A stretch of DNA of 64,000 nucleotides, taken from positions 62,001 to 126,000 of the forward strand of contig JAVYIG010004953.1 of assembly GCA_035222895.1 (NCBI GenBank), written 5' to 3'. The translations under genes were made by a program, and so were the position numbers. Positions 1-11,063 of this stretch are shown piece by piece. Position 1 is the first letter of the stretch. Each line of letters starts with the position of its first letter. The notes under the pieces were generated by a model. The model was not told the DNA's origin. It saw nothing but the letters and a program-made list of their open reading frames with translations, and ran no database searches. This stretch comes from Strongylocentrotus droebachiensis (lineage: Eukaryota; Echinodermata; Echinoidea; Camarodonta; Strongylocentrotidae).

Positions 1-34
1 GCTTCAAGTAGGTACTGGTCTTGGAAGACTCAAC

Positions 35-1211
35 TTGACAAGAGCAAACAGACAATCATCCTACCGACGTAAAGAACTGCGGCCTTCGTGGAATTCTCTC
101 CACAACGAAGTAGTAGCGTTTCTTCAAAGAGATGACAACTCTCGTATGTGCCCAGGTAAAAATGACCACTGTAAAGCGGATGACTCAGGGACTACGCATC
201 AGAAAAAGTTCTTATGTGACTACTTGCATAACCTTCATGCCAAGTATGTGGCTGAGAATCCGGAAAAGCGCAGAGTGTCACTGTCATCATTCAAGCTTCT
301 ACGACAAAACCATGCAATGTCCACACATCAAGCCGGTGCAATTCGCATCGCGGAACCTGTGTCTTTGCCAGAAACATCAGAACATCACTCTGAAGCTGAA
401 AGCGATGAAATCATTAGGCCTTGCTGTCAATGAAAACCCAGATGAATTCATCAAAAGTCACAATGAAGCCGAGATAGATGATTTCCTTGACGGGTTACAG
501 GCCGAGCAAGTCCAGTTTGAAGAGTGGTCAAGAGTGAAAGTTGATACCAGACAAAAGACTAAAATCATCAGGGTATCAAAGAAAAGGGAGGAGTTCATCA
601 CTTGTTTCAAGCAGAGGATTGGTGAATTTAGACAGCATGTTGCACGAGTAAAACAACAGTTCCAGGCACTAAGTGAGTGCAAGAAAACACTTCCTGCTGG
701 TGAATGCATCGTACAAATGGACTTTGTGGAGAACTATGTTTGTGTGCCATTGGAGGAGGTGCAGAGCGGCTACTGGAGTCAGGATGGAGTTACTCTGCAC
801 CCAATTGTTGTATATTATCGAGACAACAACAATGAGCTTGCCCACCAAAGCATGGTAGTTGTGTCGGACGAAAAGGGACACAACTCGACGACTGTAGTCG
901 CAATTCTACGCAAGGTGATTCCTAGATTGCAAGAGCTGGTGCCTCAATTGTCACGTGTGCACTACTGGACCGACAGCCCTACATCCCAATATCGGAACAA
1001 AACAATGTTTTCCGTTGTAGGGGAACACGCAGAAATCTTTGAAGGAATCCATGCCCAATGGAACTATTTTGAGGCGGGGCACGGCAAAGGGCCCTGCGAC
1101 GGAATTGGTGGGACTGTCAAGCGTATGGCTGACAACAACTCAGTTACAGAAAGAGAACCAGCTACGATGCCGCCACGAGGTTCAACCACCCCAGTCTCCA
1201 TCAACTTGTGA
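35..1211 (+). pseudogene. Transposase-like gene, family A, frameshifted
   Basis: Two overlapping frames form one protein: an N-terminal part (35 to about 325) and the main part (about 320-1150). They are offset by a small indel near 305-327, so the copy is broken. The protein resembles a family I have seen in many invertebrate genomes as uncharacterised, repeat-associated proteins; I do not know an accepted name. Visible blocks are an N-terminal stretch with RDDNSRMCPGK, then MDFVENY (Asp at 720-722), TDSPTSQYRN (Asp at 972-974) and GHGKGPCDGIGG (Asp at 1098-1100). Three acidic residues in an RNase H-like order suggest a DDE-type transposase; that is inference. The alignable region ends near 1150 and the frame closes at 1211. 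The start lies at or beyond the window edge, so this entry is also partial. Confidence 0.6.
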
Positions 1212-3164
1212 CAGTTTTGATTGTCAGGAGGAGATGTGGGCTGCATGTTACAGATGCGAGTGTCTTCTGTGCTTCAAGCATTTTGAGTGCAGTCAAAAGT
1301 GTATTTTTTATAATGCAGCTTTCCGGGATAATGGAGTAGATGTTCATATGTTTGATGATAATCAATGTGTGGGTTCAACTGCTAAGGACTGTTGTAATGG
1401 GGGGGAAACTACTATCGCTGCAGATGTTTACAAAGAGACAGCTAAATCACTTAGTGAAGATATCTTTCAGATAGATGAATGTTTGGCTAATGCTATGGAA
1501 GTCACTAATTGCCCCAGTGGTAATGTATCTCATTTGAACTCCTCAGTTGACACAGTAGGCCTTTCTGCTGAAGAAATCTTTCCTGTTGACAATGATAGCT
1601 GGATGAATATGACCATAGATGAAGTTGATATTCCGACTGATGAATGCCCTCAGTTTTCTGAGAGGATGTGTTCATCATCTGTTACTGATGGTTTAGATGT
1701 CACACCTGAAATAGCTGGAAATCATGCTGCATTTCCATCCAGTGCTGCCAGAGTACCAGATAAATTTCATCCTGTGGACTTTGATGTAGATGGAGAGCCA
1801 TCACACGTGTCAAGACAAGCTCCCAAAAGGAAAAATGAGAATGTAAAAGAGCTGCGAAATAAAGGTGAAGCTTACATTAGTAAGAAATCAAAGAAGTCCA
1901 TTGCAGCCAGAAAAGATGCCCCTTACAACTCCCAGTGCCTTTCCTGCAATTTAAGAAAACTCAGCTGTTGCAACCTGACAAGGGTTGTCATACTTGTTAC
2001 CATCAACTACTGACCCATTTCAGGTACAGCCTGTGTGTAAATCAATGTTTCTCAGCACTCTTGGTATCACGGCACGACAGGTGCGCACTGTGATTAAGAA
2101 GAGTACGTCTTGTGGAGTTCTTGAGGGAGAAATGAGAGGTGGCAGACATGCCAGTAACAGAGAGAGAGATGAAAGCCTCAGAAATGAAGTGGAAAATCAC
2201 ATCAAGCTATTTCCCAGAGTAGAATCTCACTATTGCAGATCGTCTACAAGAGCATCCTACCTATCCTCTGATCTGAATGCTTCAGTCATGTTTAAGATGT
2301 ATAAACCAGAGCACCCTAAAGGGGCATCATACTCCTTCTACCGTAATGTACTGTCATCCTGCAATCAAAGAGTATGAGATGCATCTACAGGAAAAAAGGA
2401 AAGTTCGTGATCTCAAGCAAGCAGCTAAGATAAAAGCAGAAAGGAATGACTTCTGTTGTGCAGTCTTTGACTTGCAACAGGTCATCTATCTACCCAAATC
2501 AACAAGATCTGAATTATTTTACAAGCGTCGGTTGGCAAACTTTAATTTTACCATCTATGATCTTGGAACGAAGAAAGGTTTATGCTTCCTATCTCATGAA
2601 GGGCAAACTCGTAGAGGAGCTTGTGAGGTGTCATCTCATCTCCATACTTTCTTGACCAGGCAGGATTCCAAAGGAATCAAGGAAGTGGAGTTATACTCTG
2701 ATGGATGCATAGGACAGAATAAAAATTCTGTTGTGCCATCAATGATAATGTATTTCTTGAATGAAGAGCAAAGTCTATTGAGAGTATAACTCTACGATTT
2801 TTTGATAAAAACCATGGCCAATCAGAGGGTGATACAATGCATAGTGTGATAGAGCACAAGCTCAGACAACATAAAGAGCTCTTTCTACCTGCTCAACTTG
2901 CCACACTTATCAAAATGGCCAAGGATAAGCCTCCCAAGTACCAGGTGGTATCTGTGCAGTCCTCAGACATCCATGACTGGAAGAGTTATGGACAGAGAAG
3001 GGGCATTTTGCGTGCCCGTACATCAGAGGATGGCTTGGACGGTAGATTGGACGAAGTTCAAGCCTATTCGTGTAACCAAGAAGGAGAAGGATGCCATCTC
3101 CTTCCAGATCTCTCACCTGGAAGAGAACTTCCACATGCTGAGAGTATCGTATTTGCCGGCGTAA
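1201..3164 (+). pseudogene. Transposase-like gene, family B copy 1 (longest copy)
   Basis: This is the fullest of six family-B copies. Pieces in order: a Cys-rich and acidic N-terminal region (about 1213-1990), a central region with GVLEGEMRGGRH and FPRVESHYCRSS (1990-2370), FDLQQVIYLPK (2460-2500), CFLSHEGQTRRGACEV (2583-2635), SDGCIGQNKNS (2697-2730) and FDKNHGQSEGD (2801-2833), then a tail ending DAISFQISHLEE (to 3164). The frame changes at about 1985, 2370, 2775 and 3030, so at least four indels separate the parts. Aspartates at 2469, 2700 and 2831 have nearly the same spacing as the three in the neighbouring family-A gene. I read it as a decayed DDE-like transposase; the superfamily is not assigned. 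No terminal inverted repeat or target duplication was found. Confidence 0.6.
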
Positions 3165-3590
3165 AGGCCGCAGTATTTTTGGGATTTTTGGGATGGTACA
3201 CGTTCCTCCATGTAAATAAAGCTTACATTTATAAATTATTGTTGAAGGTTGCTGTTTGCTTATGAACACTCTGGTGAAAATAGGAGTGAACCAGATTTAT
3301 TTGTTCAAATTTACTTGTTTCATTAATGTTGATACTTAAATACATTTGCATTTGATATTCACAATTTACTTCTCTTATTCTTATTATTTGACACATCTTG
3401 AATATAACTAAAGAGGAAAGAGTAAGGAGTCACTTACGTTATTATGAGATAATACAGAACCAGCCCAAGTAAAATGAATACAGTGCAGGTTGTAATTGTG
3501 ATTATGGTTGATTATGGTGATGATGATGATTATGATGATCTAGCACAAAACGAAGATAAAGACGATTAGTATCATATGCCCAAGCCTCAA
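3165..3590. other. Non-coding, AT-rich; short GAT microsatellite
   Basis: No coding signal is seen after the family-B frame closes. A short (GAT)n-like tract lies at about 3512-3540. Confidence 0.5.
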
Positions 3591-3591
3591 C

Positions 3592-3870
3592 AATTCCATT
3601 TGGGTCACTTTGTGAAAATAATGTTTCGCCAAGCCAGTGCTAGATAATACTACGCGCTGTACGTCACACTTGATGAGGTCACTTTGTGAAAACAATGCTT
3701 TCCTATGCCATGCTGAGCACTACGCGACACAATCAATGGCGCCACTTCGTGAAATTAAAGTTTTGCTTGCGCGAGCTGTGCGTTTAGCGACGCAATCAAT
3801 TGGGTCACTACGTGGAAATATTGTGTCCGCGTATTCTGAAGAGTGTTGTTTTCACGAAGCGACCCGAATG
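3592..3870 (+). repeat. Degenerate tandem repeat, about 60-77 bp period
   Basis: The phrase GGTCACTTTGTGAAAA or a close variant recurs near 3598, 3675, 3736 and 3801, each followed by AT-rich then GC-containing sequence. A reverse-oriented relative (TTTTCACGAAGCGACCC) closes the block at about 3848. Copies are diverged and the period is irregular. No protein family is recognised in the open frame across it. Confidence 0.5.
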
Positions 3871-5115
3871 TTCACAACCCTATAGCTTAGTTATTTTTCA
3901 TTGACTTCTGTTTAGAAATAGACGTTTAGAAAGTTGAGATTCTCCTCTCTCATCCAGTATGAAATTTGTAAATATTACAATAAACTAAAACCCTGATGTG
4001 AGTAATTTAAAAATTGAAAATCTTTAAACGCATTTTTCTCAAAATAGACTTTTGCGGACGCTCAGGCGTTTGTGCCATTACGTGAAATCAGCGACGATAT
4101 GTCAAAGGTCAATGAGGTCAATTTCTGAAATTACAGATTTTAGCCTTGATATCATTATACCTCAACCACTAAAGAGAGATATGATGAGGATCAAACTCGA
4201 TAATATGTATCCCATCGTGGGAAGACAGTCCGATTAGATTTTCATTAAGTAGGTCAATTGTCAAAGATGTCAAATTTTAAAATTACAGGTATCCCTGTAA
4301 TTCCATCCATCTACACTGCATTTTTTTAAGGCGGAGGCATAAAGGAGACGCAGTCGCATTTGTCTTGTTTTGTTTTTTATAGTATAATTATAGCAAACCA
4401 TGAACAACACTATTACTACAACATGTACACTACAGTACTTAACCAAAGATTGTAAATATCAGTTTAGTTCTGTTATTTATTTGCTTATATGAACACACAT
4501 ACTATACTAAACTCATGTCATTATGTTGTTTACCTCTCGAAAATAAAGTACATGTATTTTATTTGACACATTCCCTTTTATTCTTTTTGTTTGTTACAGT
4601 CTACTGCCATTATAAAGAGGTGCCCGGGAACAAGCCAATTTCCTTGTTAAAATGAAATCATGTTATACTCAAGTTACTGAACACATTGGTTTGTTTAAAA
4701 TTGGGACTGATGAGAATTGTCTCATAATAAAAACTTGGTGTATCCATGTTCGTTATAATAGGAGTGGACTGTATAACATTTTCCATATACCCATTGACTA
4801 TTTTAAATGTTCTACTGAATGGATTGAACTGAAAGGATGAAGTGAATTTGGCAAACTGAGTAGGTGCATCGATGCAGAGAAAAGAGCTGTAGGAGTAGGG
4901 TGACTATTCTACAGTGGAAACTTTTTACAATGAGGTCATGTGCAACCAAGAAATCTTAACCCCCAAAAGCTGGTAAATTACCTTGTCATTTCAAGTACAT
5001 CATGTATAACTGATCTCTTTATATCAAGTTTGCACTGTATGATGTAGTTGAATATACAGAGTCGTTGACTCGATGTGTGAGATGGTAGTGCTTGAGAAAT
5101 CCATGAAAGTAAAGG
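3871..5115. other. Non-coding stretch with element-end fragments
   Basis: No gene is recognised. At about 4330 the string GGCGGAGGCATAAA matches the right end of the DR1-bearing element at 8380-8393, so a fragment of that family may be here. The phrase TTCGTTATAATAGGAGTGGACTGTAT near 4750-4775 resembles Tigger/pogo-type MITE ends. Neither is complete. Confidence 0.35.
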
Positions 5116-5125
5116 ATGAGTGATC

Positions 5126-5530
5126 CCCCCTATTTCCTGACTATTTTTCTGATTTCCTCACTATTTACTATTTTTTCCCTATTTTCTTTTCCTATTTCTT
5201 TACTATTTTTTTCCTATTTCCTCACTATTTTCTTACTATTTTCCCCTATTTTTTTCCCTATTTCCTCACTATTTTTCCACTATTTTCCCACTATTTTTTT
5301 TCCTATTTCCTTACAATTTGTCACTGTTCTCTGTTCACTATTTTCTACACTGTTTTTTTCCTATTTTCAGGCCTGAAAAATAGGAAAAAAATAGAAAAAA
5401 TTGTTTCAACCCTAATTTTTTCCTATCTCCAAAACTATTTTTTCCCTCTTTTTTTCCTTTTAAAAAGCAGGAAAAAAATAGGAAAAAAATTATATTTTCG
5501 GGACTATTTTGTCCCTATTTTTTTTCGACT
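5126..5530. repeat. Pyrimidine-rich low-complexity tract with central palindrome
   Basis: About 240 bp of CTATTT/CCTATTTCCTCA variants (strongly C+T on the + strand) run into a near-perfect palindrome centred on AGGCCT (about 5353-5393). A+G-rich sequence and then a second pyrimidine run follow. The strand switch at the palindrome suggests a folded-back repeat. The open frames here are compositional artefacts. Confidence 0.6.
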
Positions 5531-7136
5531 GGGGCAGTACTGAAAAGTTACTTTCAAGCCAATCTACATCAGGGTCTTCACCATTGCTCAGTCAATTGGA
5601 TTCAAGACCATCGGGTTCCAGTCTGCGTTTTATTTTTTCGTACCCAAGCGAGCCCAGATTCACATTATATCATGAATATTCATTACGCAGGGTTGGGAAA
5701 GTTTCGATTCTCTTGAATATTCATGTCTGATCGAGGCGGCAACTACCTAGACCATGTATCTGTACCTGCATGCGCTAGCATCAAATATTGTGTGCAACGC
5801 GAATATCGAATCTATCTAAGGTAGATCTTGAGTTAGTGTTCTAACTTTTGTTTATAATGCTCCCCATGGTCATTCTTTTGACACTAAGGACAAGTTGTTC
5901 GGCTCACTAGAAATAAAAATACAAGATAAATTGCAAACCCTTATAAATTGGGGGTATTCAGATGACAGATTGCCATTTCCCCATGCATTTCCAATAGGAA
6001 ACTTAAGTTTCTGTTTTATACCCAAATTTTGCCACTTTTTCTCAATTTTGCACTGTGATATTCAAACTTATACACAATTCACACCATCAGAAAGATTGTA
6101 AAATTTCCCATCTGGTCATGTAAAAGGACAAGTTTTTGACATTAAGTATAAAGTCGTAGATCTATCTGACCTCTGAAGCTCAAATGTTGCATTCGTGTGA
6201 ACTATTTCTTAACTACATAGCCTAGATCTATGGCAGGAAAAAGCTGAAACACTGTCCGATTTCATTTCCCTATTGTGCAGTAATTAACTGGAATTTCTTA
6301 CCCAAAAAATTATATTATTTTCGAAATGCAGAAAGAAAATTTAATATTAACTGTTAAGTCTATTAAATACTGGTAAGCAAAATGATTTTTTTTTCTCCAG
6401 ACACTAACATTTGGTACGCTTAACAATTCATCAGAGTTACTTTTTAGGCCTTAGTTTAGGGTGTAACGCTAGATAGTTTCAAGTCTTGTTCCTTAATCAA
6501 CTCCCAAATATAAAAAAATCAGAGCAACCTTGAAATATTTCCGGTCAGGTGAAGAGTTGTCGACCAATCAAAAACCAATTATTTTTGGATGCAGGATATG
6601 GTACAGTTTATTTCTGATTTGTATGGCTCAACAATAATAACTTGGTCAAGACTTTGAATTTTTAGTGAACTTCTGGAAGCAAAATTAACATGAGTAAATC
6701 AGAAGCTGTTTAATTATTTGTACTGATATCCCCGTTTCTAAATTCTAACAGTTAGACATGGAATAAATCTGTATCACACTGATTATGATTTTTGTTTTCC
6801 TGGGTCTCATGTCGGCCAAAATGGGAGGGGGTGGGGGAGGGGGTGGGGGAGGGGGGGGGGGCTTCCAAACTTAGAAGTAGACCTCTAATGAATATTCAAT
6901 TCAGGTGTTGCTATGTCTGTACATAAATTATCTTTTGTTAGCATACTTGAAGCTCCCCAGTATGAAATTACCATTAAAAAGCACCCAGCCAAATGCGTCT
7001 ATATTAAAGTTAAAAACTTGTTTATTGTAGGCTTATGAGAAATCTCTAATCGATTGTTACTTAGATATATGTGTTAAAAACTTAAGAATTGCCGCAATTT
7101 TTTAGTCTCTCCTCGGTAGGCTTTTTAATTATTTCT
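5531..7136. other. No gene seen; G-run at 6823-6861
   Basis: No convincing coding sequence. The single notable site is a guanine-rich run at 6823-6861 with repeated GGGGG(T/A) blocks, which fits a G-quadruplex pattern on the + strand. Confidence 0.5.
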
Positions 7137-7225
7137 AATACCGTAATTAACGTTGTATAAACCGCCCTCGTGTATTAACCGCACCCCTCTTTTTCGCCCT
7201 TAAAAAAATCTCTCGCAGAGATTTT
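7137..7225 (+). repeat. TIR-like repeat end, left copy
   Basis: Starts AATACCGTAATTAACG and continues with TGTATAAACCGC and CCGCACCCCT. The reverse complement of 8580-8699 matches it closely over its first 30 bases, and a third relative lies at 63855. It may be one end of a single TIR element spanning 7137-8699, or one of two inverted short MITE copies. Confidence 0.55.
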
Positions 7226-7266
7226 TTTTTTTTTTGTAAGATCATTACGGTAATGTAAATTAAACT
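7226..7266 (-). pseudogene. LINE reverse-transcriptase fragment, distal piece
   Basis: Read on the minus strand this resembles the LLFLIYINDL block that normally follows the GVPQGSILGP motif of non-LTR reverse transcriptases. It contains stops. The matching upstream piece is on the other side of the DR1-bearing insertion, at 8399-8560. Confidence 0.4.
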
Positions 7267-8398
7267 AGATGGAATTCGACTGCGCGCAGTCGAAAATGAT
7301 GCCTCCGTTATAGAGCAATTTTACAAACCAAAACAGAAAAACAAAAATTGAATTCACGTTCAATGGTAATCCATTGACAGGTTCTCAGAATATTGTGATT
7401 ACAAGCAATTTCTCATATACATATATGACCCTTTGATCTTTGACCTCATGACCATAAAATCTACTCAGTTCATTGGCTCTGCAAGATGTTCTGAGTTAAA
7501 TAGTAATCCATCTGTCAGTTCTAATGAGAATGCGTTCACAAGCTATTTTTGCATACATAATGGGCCCATGACCTTTGACCTTATGAACCAAGAATCTACT
7601 CAGTTCATTGGCTCTGCAAGTAACAAACATGACCTAATTTTGGCATGAATCCATCAATCGGTTCTTGAGATAACGCGATCACAAGCTGTTTTTGCATTCA
7701 TAATGTGCGCTGTGGCCTTTGACCTTTGACCTACGTGCTCCAAAATCTAATCAGATTGTCTTCCTATGGTGATACACACTATCATTAAGTTTGAAGTTTA
7801 AATCTCCAGTGGTTCTTGAGATATTATGATAACAATCTCAATGTATGGAATTTCATAAGTTGACCTCTGTGACCCTTGACCTTTGACCTACGTGCTCCAA
7901 AATCTAATCAGATCGTCTTCCTATGGTGATACATACTATCCTTAAATTTGAAGTTTTTACATCTCCAGTGGTTCTTGAGATATCATGATAACAATCTCAA
8001 TGTATGGAATTTCATAAGTTGACCTCTGTGACCCTTGACCTTTGACCTACGTGCTCCAAAATCTAATCAGATTGTTTTTTTATAGTGATACACACTATCC
8101 CTAAGTTTGAAGTTTAAATCTCAAATGGTTCTTGAGATATCGCGCTAACAAACTCAATACAAGGAATTTCATAAGTTGACCTCTGTGACCTGTGACCTTT
8201 GACCTACGTACTCCAAAATCTAATCAGATCGTCTTCCTATGGTGATAAATACTATTCCCGAGTCTTAAGTTTAAATCTTAAATGGTTCTTGAGATATTGT
8301 GATAACGGTCAAACGGGACGTACGGACGGACGTACGGACGGACAACCCGAAAACATGATGCCTCCGGCACCACCTTCGGTGGCGGAGGCATAAAAACA
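7267..8398 (+). mobile_element. Non-autonomous element with 157-bp tandem units and terminal hairpin
   Basis: The left part holds a 16-bp palindrome (CGACTGCGCGCAGTCG, about 7278-7293) followed by ATGATGCCTCCG. The body consists of about five tandem units of 151-159 bp, each with TGACCTTTGACCT, a CTCCAAAATCTAATCAGAT block and GGTTCTTGAGATAT. The right end is a run of (GGACGTAC)-like repeats and then a hairpin, GCCTCCGGCACCACC with TTC and GGTGGCGGAGGC, at about 8361-8387. It interrupts a LINE reverse-transcriptase relic, so it inserted after the LINE. I believe this repeat type is common in marine invertebrates, but I cannot name it. Confidence 0.6.
7560..8310 (+). repeat. Tandem array of about 157-bp units carrying DR1 motifs
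   Basis: TGACCTTTGACCT, the complement of the direct-repeat-1 nuclear receptor element AGGTCAAAGGTCA, occurs exactly at 7569, 7720, 7877, 8036 and 8193. Between them the units share most of their sequence. Confidence 0.8.
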
Positions 8399-8560
8399 GT
8401 TGGGACCTAGGATAGAACCTTGTGGTACACCATGTAATAGAAGAAAAATTGGAGGAATTATTATTATAAACTACATATTGAGATCTATCAGAAAGATTAC
8501 ATTCAAACCATGATAACAGAAAAATTTGAGTGTTGTTCTAGTTTCCGAGTGGTGAGTCAA
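8399..8560 (-). pseudogene. LINE reverse-transcriptase fragment, GVPQGSILGP block
   Basis: On the minus strand the sequence reads a WFECNLSDRSQYV-like stretch, then a short spacer and GVPQGSILGP, a hallmark block of non-LTR (LINE) reverse transcriptases upstream of the catalytic YADD. One base is missing before GVPQG, so the frame is broken. The copy stops at the border with the DR1-bearing element, and its continuation appears at 7226-7266. Confidence 0.65.
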
Positions 8561-8579
8561 CACACCGATTACCGAGCTG

Positions 8580-8699
8580 GGAGACATTGCCAGATGGAGG
8601 GGCAAAAATCGAAACTTAAAGGAAAAAAAATGCACCCCCGACTTTGAATTTTTTTCGGCGGCAAAAAGGTGCGGTTTATACACCGTTAATTACTGTATT
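8580..8699 (-). repeat. TIR-like repeat end, right copy (inverted)
   Basis: Reverse complement begins AATACAGTAATTAACGGTGTATAAACCGCACC, matching 7137-7170 with few differences. It closes the inverted pair around the LINE relic and the DR1-bearing element. Confidence 0.55.
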
Positions 8700-10170
8700 C
8701 AATCTTAGGAAAAGTTCTGCCCTTGAAACCCAAGGTGCATATTTTATATTAAATTACGATAAATCATTTACCCATTAGTGACTTTGATGGTAGATGCATG
8801 ACGGGATGTTATTGTAGGTCAACAGTCAAATGAGGTCAAATACTACAATTTACCAGAAAGAATGACTACACTATCAGAATGATTTCATATACAGCAACAT
8901 TAACGGAACAGCATACTTCCTCCAATCCATGGATGTTGTTGGATATCATACCTGCATAAATGTTAATTGGTTATTGAAAGCCAAAATGCAGATCTGTTCC
9001 ATTTCCTCCTTATCACATTATCAAGTGATTCTCTATTATTATCATAATTTCTCCTTCATGCTTAACATTCCCATAAAAAGGTGATTCTTTTCATTCTAAA
9101 ATTCCTGTCCACTACATTATGCTTCAACCTTCATGTACCGGTATGCATTTTAATTACATTCTTAATCAACATTACATCGGTTGATTAAGTTATGAATACT
9201 TATGTTGTACACTCTCAAAGGAGATTTTACTTTTTTGAATAGTGTTGGTATTTGAATATGTAGCACTCAGTCACTGGTACTTTCTATTTGATCAAAATAA
9301 TTATGTCGAATGGATTGTGTGGAAAGAAATTAATAATAACAAATCAGAGCTTTGCCAAGGAATATCTTGTCCAACTTGGACAGAGGAACGAGAGCAGAGC
9401 TCAGATTTTATATTTTTTAATTCACTTGATCCAGATAACTTAGATTCAATTGGCATGATTGGGGGAATAGAATGAAAAAGAATCATCCTAGGTGTAAAAA
9501 GCAAATATTTTCAAAGAATTTGCTGATTATTTTAGTATTTTCTATCTTCAACTATAGAGGGCAACATTTCACATAAATTTGCACAGCTCACCATACCACT
9601 GTTCCCCTGTGTGCATGTGGCCAGCTAAACCCTTAGCTCCTAAAACACGTTTCTTTTTATCCGTATCTCTGGTCTCTATCTTGCAGATGTCACCACAACA
9701 CACGCGCAAAAACAGGCAGCAATGAGAGAAGGATATCCTAGAGTAAGGACACAAAGTGCTCAACCACATTCACCATTACTGTGAAGACTACCATGACTGC
9801 AGAAAACAGGATCTCCAAGTAACGAATACTTTATAATTCTAATGATAATCAAAAGCAAATGATATACGGTAACGATCACAACATGAACAGAAACTGTAAT
9901 AAGGATGTGCAGTTTTGGAATTCATACAGCAGTCTGTGTCTACTTGGAGGTTATCATACCAAGAACATGTGTGTGTTAAACGCCGGTTTACGACACGTGA
10001 AGTTATCTTTATTTAGATTGCATTCTTGCCTATATAAAAGTCCAACACTAAAATCCAGGAAATATTAAATCACTCCTTGTAATTTTGCATCAATTTTCTG
10101 CATATTTTGTATAAAAGGTTCCTATGTAAACCTGGGAATGAAAGCATGTCTAATTTTATTTTATTTTCCA
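8700..10170. other. No gene seen
   Basis: Open frames here have no recognised family and no supporting splice context. The sequence is AT-rich with short repeats only. Confidence 0.4.
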
Positions 10171-10171
10171 A

Positions 10172-10344
10172 CAGAAACATGACGGATAAACATCTCCCTC
10201 AGTTTCCAACCATGAAACAATCACAACATCCAGTGTGCAGCAACTCTGAGACATTGAGATGCATCAAAGGCAACAGAGGAGAAACTCACAACACTATTCT
10301 ACAAGAAGTATGGTCCCATGGCCGCCCTCGAGGCCCTGAAGTAT
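10172..10344 (+). CDS. Candidate terminal exon, unknown protein
   Basis: A pyrimidine-rich stretch ending CCAACAG precedes an open stretch that ends at TGA (10342-10344). No family is recognised, and no partner exon with matching phase was found. It may be a chance exon-like sequence. Confidence 0.2.
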
Positions 10345-11063
10345 GAATTATTATTTTGTTTAATTTTAATTTTATTTTCTTCTGCGTTCATGTACACACT
10401 TTTTCAATCACAATAATAATATCAAGTACAATGAGTATTTTCTGAATAAATTCAGGGCTGCCAACTCTCACGCAATTTGCGTGAGTCTCACGCAATTCAC
10501 TCAATTCTCAAGCTCTCACACTGATCATAGGAATTCTCACGCTGAACCACGAAAATAGAAACTAAAAAAAAAATAGTCTATTGTATTGGATATTCAATAT
10601 CCCTGCCGAAAGTTTCAACATTTTTTTAACCACACATGCGCAAAGCAAAACTATCAATGCAAATTGGTTTCGGTTTGCCGCGCAAAGACAAGATAGTGAA
10701 TTGCGATTGGCTTATCCTGCGTGTGCGAGTGACGTCGTCACTTTACTATGAAGCGGGGTTTTTGTGCGAGACACGACAAGCGAGTGTCGATGCCATGGCC
10801 TGTCATCGCTGTACATCGCGCCCGGCCCCCAGCCCGGCCCGGCCCGGGTGGCTCAGTGTTTGCAATGGGATAATGGGCCTGGGCCGTCCTGTTTAGCCCT
10901 CTACGACCAGATCGGCCATATGGTACAGTACTTCAGGCTTCAGCCGGTACAGGTGAGTTTAAACTCTTGTCTTGAAATATTGAAATTCATGGTTTCGATC
11001 GTTTATATGAGAGTAAGAATGATTTTGGAAGGGTGCTTGTATATAATTGATATGGCAGTTATA

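Noticed and set aside
5116-5376. Phe/Ser/Leu-rich frame resembling a membrane protein
   Set aside because: Translation of a pyrimidine low-complexity tract.
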